DNA of 64,000 nucleotides from Artemisia argyi (taxonomy: Eukaryota > Streptophyta > Magnoliopsida > Asterales > Asteraceae), in the NCBI GenBank assembly GCA_030686995.1, contig CM060709.1, positions 270,867,913 through 270,931,912 on the forward strand. Direction: 5' to 3'. The position numbers were made by a program, and so were the translations under genes. Numbering within the stretch: position 1 is the first letter of the stretch; every line of letters starts with the position of its first letter. The notes under the pieces were generated by a model. The model was not told the DNA's origin. It searched no databases and saw nothing but the letters and a program-made list of their open reading frames with translations. Positions 62,892 to 64,000 of this stretch are shown in pieces.

Positions 62892-63694
62892 ATTCGAGGT
62901 CGAGTCAAGCTAGCGACTCGGTAAACAAAAACAGTAGCATGCTTATAGGGTTTTCACCCTATGTGTGGGGGAGTTACCCCCACTGTGGTTACAAATAAAG
63001 TGAAAAAATAGTGTTTTCCACATTTAGCTTGTAATGTTGCCCTTTTACGTTCAAAGAGTCGGCATAATAGCCGGGACTTTGAATACTGAGGACAATATTC
63101 ATCCTAAGTGTGGGGGTATTTCGCTATTCTAGCGAATTTTATGACATTTTACTATCTAATACCCCCGTTTTTGGCAAAAATTAAAAAAAAAAAAGAAATT
63201 CACTGGTGCTTCAAAATTTTTGTGGTTATCAGTTCGCCATGTCTAACCGACAAAAGGATTGGCTAATCCAGGAGCAAACGGCTCTTGGTAAAGATATATC
63301 AAATCCGTTTACGGCTTGCAATTTGCCCAAAATTGTATGGTACCTCAACTCGCCATATCCTAAAAAGCGAATGAGTTGGCTAGCCCGCAAAATTATGGCT
63401 TGTGGTAAAGGCAGTGAAAAAACCATAATTGGTAATCAGCTCACCAAGATGTTGACTTTGTCTATCAAGAGTTGGCTAGTCCAGAAGCAAACGGCTTTTG
63501 GTAAAGACAAATCAAATCCGTTGACAGCTGGTGGTTTGCTCAAAATCACATGGTTATCAGATGGACCATAGTTCTTACTTGAATCGATACATCTGGCTAC
63601 TCCAGAAGTGATGGCTTTTGGTAAAGAGTTTAAAATCCATTAAGTTTTCAAAACAGTTATTGCTAGGGACTAGCAATATTTTAGTGTGGGGGAT
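62892..63694 (+). mobile_element. LARD 3' internal region, copy 2
   Basis: Same sequence as 56262-57058, ending in GTGTGGGGGAT before the LTR. Differences are few (for example an AAAA insertion near 63185). Confidence 0.85.
63206..63571 (+). CDS. Repeated 121-codon ORF of the LARD 3' region, copy 2
   Basis: Near-identical to the ORF at 56570-56935 and in the same position relative to the polypurine tract. Keeping the frame open in both copies is compatible with coding, but also with recent duplication. Confidence 0.4.
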   Translation: MLQNFCGYQFAMSNRQKDWLIQEQTALGKDISNPFTACNLPKIVWYLNSPYPKKRMSWLARKIMACGKGSEKTIIGNQLTKMLTLSIKSWLVQKQTAFGKDKSNPLTAGGLLKITWLSDGP

Positions 63695-64000
63695 TGATGA
63701 GTGCTCAAACACTCATCAATTCTGGTCAAATCTGAACTGCAAAACATACAAAAACACTCAGAAATGCATCAAAATACAAAAAATATTTCAAAATTGTGTT
63801 TTATATGTTTTAGATGCAAAATGAGCAAAAACAAATGAAAAACGTACAAAGTTTGCAAAATTGGCAGTTTTAGTCCCCTGACTTTCAAAAATTGACAAAA
63901 ATAGTCCCTGAGCCCTTATTTGGAAAGAAAAGTCACCAAAGGTCCTTTTGAAATCATAAGTTGTCATATTTTGTCCTTTGGTGAAAAATTGGAAAAGTTT
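63695..64000 (+). mobile_element. Second LTR of the LARD, cut by window end
   Basis: Starts TGATGAGTGCTCAAACACTC and matches 57059 onward with scattered differences. It is the 3' LTR of the copy whose 5' LTR is at 57059. Confidence 0.9.

Overview
This is nuclear DNA of a flowering plant, very probably a eudicot and plausibly an Asteraceae species. The evidence is two spliced or plant-type host genes (a YTH-domain m6A reader and a type I MADS-box gene), typical plant LTR retrotransposons and MITEs, and very long TA, TAA and AC microsatellites. The Asteraceae suggestion rests on remembered similarity of several retroelement proteins and is an inference. I see no prokaryotic operon, CRISPR array, rRNA or tRNA.

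Most of the window is transposable-element sequence in nested layers, and many insertions can be bounded exactly by target-site duplications (TSDs). Left part (1-10041): the 3' end of a copia LTR with primer-binding site and decayed gag; a fragment of a plant transposon-associated protein; then an old minus-strand gypsy element (gag, PBS, LTR) split by two solo LTRs (5877-7320, TSD CCGGA; 7916-9913, TSD GTAAC). Positions 11214-22002 are a full-length Athila-like gypsy element on the minus strand (LTRs 1408 and 1407 bp, TSD GTATC) with recognisable but broken gag, protease, RT, RNase H and integrase.

Middle part (22003-45400): unannotated sequence with a 56-bp tandem repeat; a copia solo LTR (25602-28052, TSD CAACC) holding an inverted-repeat element with microsatellite arms; a Helitron-like 3' end at 28732; two small MITEs; an intact MADS-box gene (31059-31898); a 1.2-kb non-autonomous hAT element (TSD TATTGAAC); a higher-order array of non-LTR retroelement 3' ends each followed by a TAA microsatellite (33621-36848), one copy carrying a Stowaway MITE; a duplicated block with a truncated MADS pseudogene and a copia solo LTR (39190-40904); a broken PIF/Harbinger transposase with a duplicated promoter; an hAT MITE and a Tourist-like element.

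Right part (46636-64000): an intact YTH-domain gene on the minus strand (eight coding exons, 517 aa by my splice model), about 1.1 kb downstream of a young 2374-bp non-autonomous LTR element (51913-54286, TSD ATATG, LTRs nearly identical), then copia and gypsy fragments, and finally a large retrotransposon derivative with about 3.7-kb LTRs arranged as internal-LTR-internal-LTR and running off the window end.

The two host genes are the only ones I would expect to be functional. The most distinctive observations are a dense array of TGACG palindromes just upstream of the TATA box in the gypsy LTRs, a series of five hairpins with compensatory changes inside a copia LTR, and the TAA-tailed non-LTR 3'-end array. 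All coordinates of repeats and splice sites were read by eye.
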